DNA of 64,000 bases from Lingula anatina (lineage: Eukaryota > Brachiopoda > Lingulata > Lingulida > Lingulidae), in NCBI RefSeq assembly GCF_001039355.2, contig NW_019776080.1:660488-724487 (forward strand). Reading direction: 5' to 3'. Numbering within the stretch: the stretch's first letter is position 1; the number at the start of each line of letters is the position of its first letter. The translations under genes were made by a program, and so were the position numbers. Under the pieces are notes generated by a model that was given only the letters and a program-made list of their open reading frames with translations, had not been told where the DNA came from and made no database searches. This document shows, piece by piece, positions 60,537-64,000 of the stretch.

Positions 60537-61262
60537 TTAGTGACATCAGTATAAAAATATAGCTGTGCAAGATGAAATTTATAAGTGACACGGGGTATGG
60601 GAGGATAGGGTCTTTATTTGATAATTATTCACTTCACTTGAAATAATATTTGAGTACGATTGTAAAGAATTTTTACTTGGAGTGCTTAAGATGCATAACG
60701 ACACACATATTAAGTCATGGTGGTAAATTACACAAGCAACAAAGACCATAAAATTTTCTCTCCCTTTTCACCCCCCCTCCCCCAAAGAATTATTTTCAGA
60801 TATTTTAATGTATAAAGCTAGCACACCTGGTAGTCTATGGATGATGGGTTATTTGATGCCATTGAGCTGTCTGGGCATATCATAATGCAGACCTCTTATA
60901 ATACGCATGGCAAATATTGCCTACTTTCATGTCTGTAGAGTAAGCCACTATTAATGTAAATACTTAAGTCGTACTTTCACATTCTTCATGTGTCATTTCA
61001 TTGAACTGCTGGGGGCCTGATGGTATGTACAAAACCTACGCCAGGGCCGGGCGACACAAAAGAACTTGCATAGAAAGCAAGTTTTTTTCTTAAAGATGGC
61101 TAAATTTAGTCTACTTTCATATGGTGTTTTTAGATCAGTTGTAGTTCACTATTTTAATAAAATCTTAAAAAAAAGGTGTCTGTTTCAAATATTCAGTATT
61201 TTTTGCGCACCTGGACCAATATATCCTGAGATGAAGTAAATTAAATTATTTGGTGTTAAAGA

Positions 61263-61263
<1 letters not shown>

Positions 61264-61316
<53 letters not shown>
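61264..61316. repeat. (AT)n microsatellite
   Basis: About 26 AT units in the presumed first intron of the plus-strand gene. Confidence 0.95.
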
Positions 61317-61319
<3 letters not shown>

Positions 61320-61889
61320 TGAGTGCTATTATTGTTGCTCAACCCAACCAAATGCCACCAAATAGTTTCAGATGGTAAAACTTAAAAATTTTGGAGTTTT
61401 GTTCCATTATTTCCTGAAAAATTATATTTCCACATATTTCCTGCTTACTTTCTATGCTTTATGGACTAGAGGGAAAGTAAGGGGGGCAGATTCACAAGAA
61501 ATTTAAAGAAGGCAGTTTTTTTTTCTTTTTTTTGCTGCTGGAGAGATAATATAGTTTTATTGTTGTTGTTGTGTAAGAAACTGATACTAATGATATATAT
61601 ATTACAGAGTATAAATTATAAGTGCTTCTTATGTATAGATCTTTAAAGGTTAAGTTTCGGCCAACTTTTGTCTTAAGCTCTTTTGTTAAAGAGCCCAGAG
61701 ATTGAGAAGTATTGATGACTAGGGACTAGACAGAGAATGTGTGTTTATGGCAAAGGCATGATTGTGTCACAGGATTCCATATCAATAATCTTGAATTAAC
61801 TTGGAAGTTATACTGTAGTATAATTGTAATTAATGTAAAATAATTACCCATTCTTTCAATTGTTGTTTTCTTCCTTTTATTGCTGCCAG

Positions 61890-61910
61890 GATATCATATT
61901 TGAAAAGATG
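61890..61910 (+). CDS. Tiny exon ending in a start codon (plus strand)
   Basis: A long pyrimidine tract and acceptor (CTTCCTTTTATTGCTGCCAG, ending 61889) are followed by 21 bases ending AAAAGATG, then donor GTAAGTTTTT at 61911. The ATG (61908-61910) would be the start codon, with coding resuming in a later exon in phase 0. That exon is not identified in the remaining 2 kb, so the product is unknown. A start codon ending an exon is common in ribosomal-protein-type housekeeping genes, but this is only suggestive. Confidence 0.4.
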
Positions 61911-62873
61911 GTAAGTTTTTTACAAATTGTCTGTTGCGTATTGGTTGGTATTGTAAAGAAATTGTCTCTTTCTGTGTTGTGAGGTGGTTGATGTAACCAA
62001 CAGGACTGATGGAATACTACTGCTGGTGTTGTTCTTGAAAAAGAAATTTGTGTCTCTGTAGTCATAGTAACAGGCCCCATTTATAATCAACATGTGCAGG
62101 CTCAACTTATTTCTTAACCTTCTTTATCTCAGCAGACTGTGTTACTCACCATAAGAAGACAAACTGATTAGTCTGCTGCACACCACAACTGTAATTGAAT
62201 TAAGTCACTTGCAGTTAAGTCAGGTTCCTATGGTTTGACACTGTACTTGCTGTCAGCTGAGATTGTGTGCACAAAGTTATATAGTTCTATCTTGACTGGA
62301 AGTGAGTCATATTTTATGGCACAGTCCATCAGGATCACAGGTGCCTCTTCCTTCTTTACACTGTGCATGAAAACCTAAAGAAAAAAAAATGAAACCTGTA
62401 TTTTATTTAGTCTTAGCATGTAGTTGTGTTAATACGATTACTTCATGGTTATTTATACTGAAAGTGCTTCCAGTCACACACTGTTTTACTTTTTAAATTT
62501 TGGCTTTTGAACAGAAAAATTATTTTGTAATATTTGATTGACCTTAAATCCAAGTTGATCTGCGAAGAGGAAGTTTATACAGGACATTGAGGTGATGACG
62601 CCTCTGCAGGCACTTTCTGTTCTCACCACCTATCAGCAAATGCTGCCACCTTGTTATTAATTCATGCATGTTTGTCGTAAAAGTGACACCCCCTGCGACC
62701 TTGTGTAGTGGCCTGAATCCAGGTATACGTAGTTGTAAGGTCATTGTGTGCACGTTTTCTTCCTACTGTCACACTCCACCCACTGCGACTGTTGTAATAG
62801 TGATGAAATGTTTCATATGGTAAATACCTGGTATGGGACATGCCACGTAGTATTTTCATTCCGTAACTTTCAT

Positions 62874-63771
62874 TTTTACCTCTGCCAAGGTATTGTTTTT
62901 GTTTTAGTTTGTCTGTCAGTAGCTTAAGTTTGTCTGGCAGCAACTTTACGCAAAAGAGTAATAAACAGGTTTTGATGAAATTTTTAAAGATATTTCACAA
63001 AGAGGCCAAGGAAAAAATGATAAAGGTGGTGATCCATTGATTAATTAATTTATTAAGTCAAAAAGTAATAAACAGCATTTGATGAAATTTTCAGGATAGG
63101 TCACAAATGTTCCGAGAAAGAAATAATTCGATTTTGGTGATGAACCATTAATAAATTAATTAATGAATTATTATTTTTAGTTTATTATGTCAACAAGTGA
63201 AAAATAGATTTTGATAAAATTTTCGAGATAGATCACAAATGGACAAGGAAGAAATGATTAAATTTTGGTGATAACCAAATTAATGATTAATTATTAGTTA
63301 AGTATTTGTTTTGGGAGAAATCTGTGCTCTGAGTTTTTCGTTTTTTCACTGTGAACTTTTTTCATCTCTTTATATGTCATTATAAATAAATGGATCATCA
63401 TCAAAATCTTTTCATTTCTTCCTTTGTCCATATCTACTAGTAACCTATCCTGAAAAATTTCATGAAATTGGCTCATTCTTAACCTAGTATCCTGAATATT
63501 TAATTATTAAATAATTAATAAATCTTTTTACCATCAAATATAATCATTACTTCCTTGGCCCATTTATGACCTATCCTAAAAATTTCACCAAAATCTGAAC
63601 ATAATTAATTAATTAATTTAGGGATCATCACCAAAATCTAATCATTTCTTCCTTGGGCCATTTGTGACTTATCCTGAAAATTTCTATAAAATCCGTTCAT
63701 TACTTTTTGTGTAACCCTCTACACAGACAAAGGCACTAACAGTAATGGTAACGAAAACATTACCTACTCCA
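62874..63771. mobile_element. ~890-bp palindromic element with internal tandem repeats
   Basis: The left arm has three ~110-bp repeats (from about 62,953, 63,063 and 63,185) with 'gatgaaattttcaggatagg' and 'aaatgattaaattttggtga'. The right arm (from about 63,390) carries the same units reversed ('aaatctaatcatttcttcct', 'cctatcctgaaaaatttcat'). Outer ends 'tacctctgccaaggtattg' and 'gaaaacattacc' are partly complementary. No transposase frame; class unknown. Confidence 0.65.
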
Positions 63772-64000
63772 TTGTCAGAGAAAATAAGAAAAAGAAATGA
63801 ACTACTATGTATACCTCATCTTAACTGTCCTAAAGTAAATTGGATGAAAGAGAAATGGTAAAAAGTTAATGGAGGAAAAACAGTGTGGGTGGGAAATGTT
63901 GCAGAGGGGTATCAGAACTGTTTCACATTGAATACATTTTTTACCTGAGTATAATGGCTTGTTTACTTGAAGATCTAAGTTTATATTTGAGCAGACTTTA

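Larger units (their letters stand above)
56525..61889 (+). other. Presumed first intron of the divergent plus-strand gene
   Basis: No coding exon seen on either strand; A-, C- and AT-runs and a TTA-flanked MITE. Confidence 0.35.

Noticed and set aside
62133-62175. Second exon for the plus-strand gene resembling the start of Elongin B (TVLLTIRR)
   Set aside because: The frame ends at TGATTAG after a dozen codons with no donor before it; the likeness is too short.

Overview
The window is nuclear DNA from an animal, most likely a marine invertebrate. The basis is short coding exons with clean GT-AG borders, kilobase introns, AT-rich spacers, many dinucleotide microsatellites and many short inverted-repeat transposons. 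The species and phylum cannot be fixed from the sequence alone. Three isolated N bases (2460, 31667, 41635) show it is an assembled scaffold.

Two genes can be read from end to end, both on the minus strand. At 27,875-40,083 lies a 15-exon gene for a multipass membrane protein of the NRF-6 ('nose resistant to fluoxetine') / acyltransferase-3 family. My splice model gives 770 residues with every phase consistent. Its exons 11-13 are present twice (30,273-31,259 and 31,770-32,803). At 47,675-56,214 lies a nine-exon gene for the alpha subunit of the translocon-associated protein complex (TRAP-alpha/SSR1, 302 residues), from signal peptide to stop. The two genes are head-to-tail neighbours and nothing suggests they work together.

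Partial genes are also present. Three minus-strand exons at 2,527-8,680 encode the Pro-rich N-terminus of an unrecognised protein that continues beyond the left edge. A minus-strand signal-peptide exon at 12,963-13,037 may join a terminal exon at 12,241-12,354 to make a 62-residue secreted peptide. A minus-strand terminal exon with a poly(A) signal sits at 42,414-42,467. A probable plus-strand gene diverges from TRAP-alpha at about 56.5 kb, with a tiny second exon ending in ATG at 61,890-61,910, and runs off the right edge.

The rest is intron and spacer. It holds (AT)n, (GT)n and (GA)n tracts, minisatellites, and several MITE families: Tc1/mariner-like (TA flanks), PIF/Harbinger-like (TTA or TAA flanks) and hAT-like (CAGGGGCGG termini), plus an ~890-bp palindrome at the right end. 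No rRNA, tRNA, CRISPR array or prokaryotic-type operon was seen. The most notable observations are the duplicated exon cassette with only synonymous differences, splice sites embedded in microsatellites, and a minisatellite that copies an exon-intron border in TRAP-alpha.
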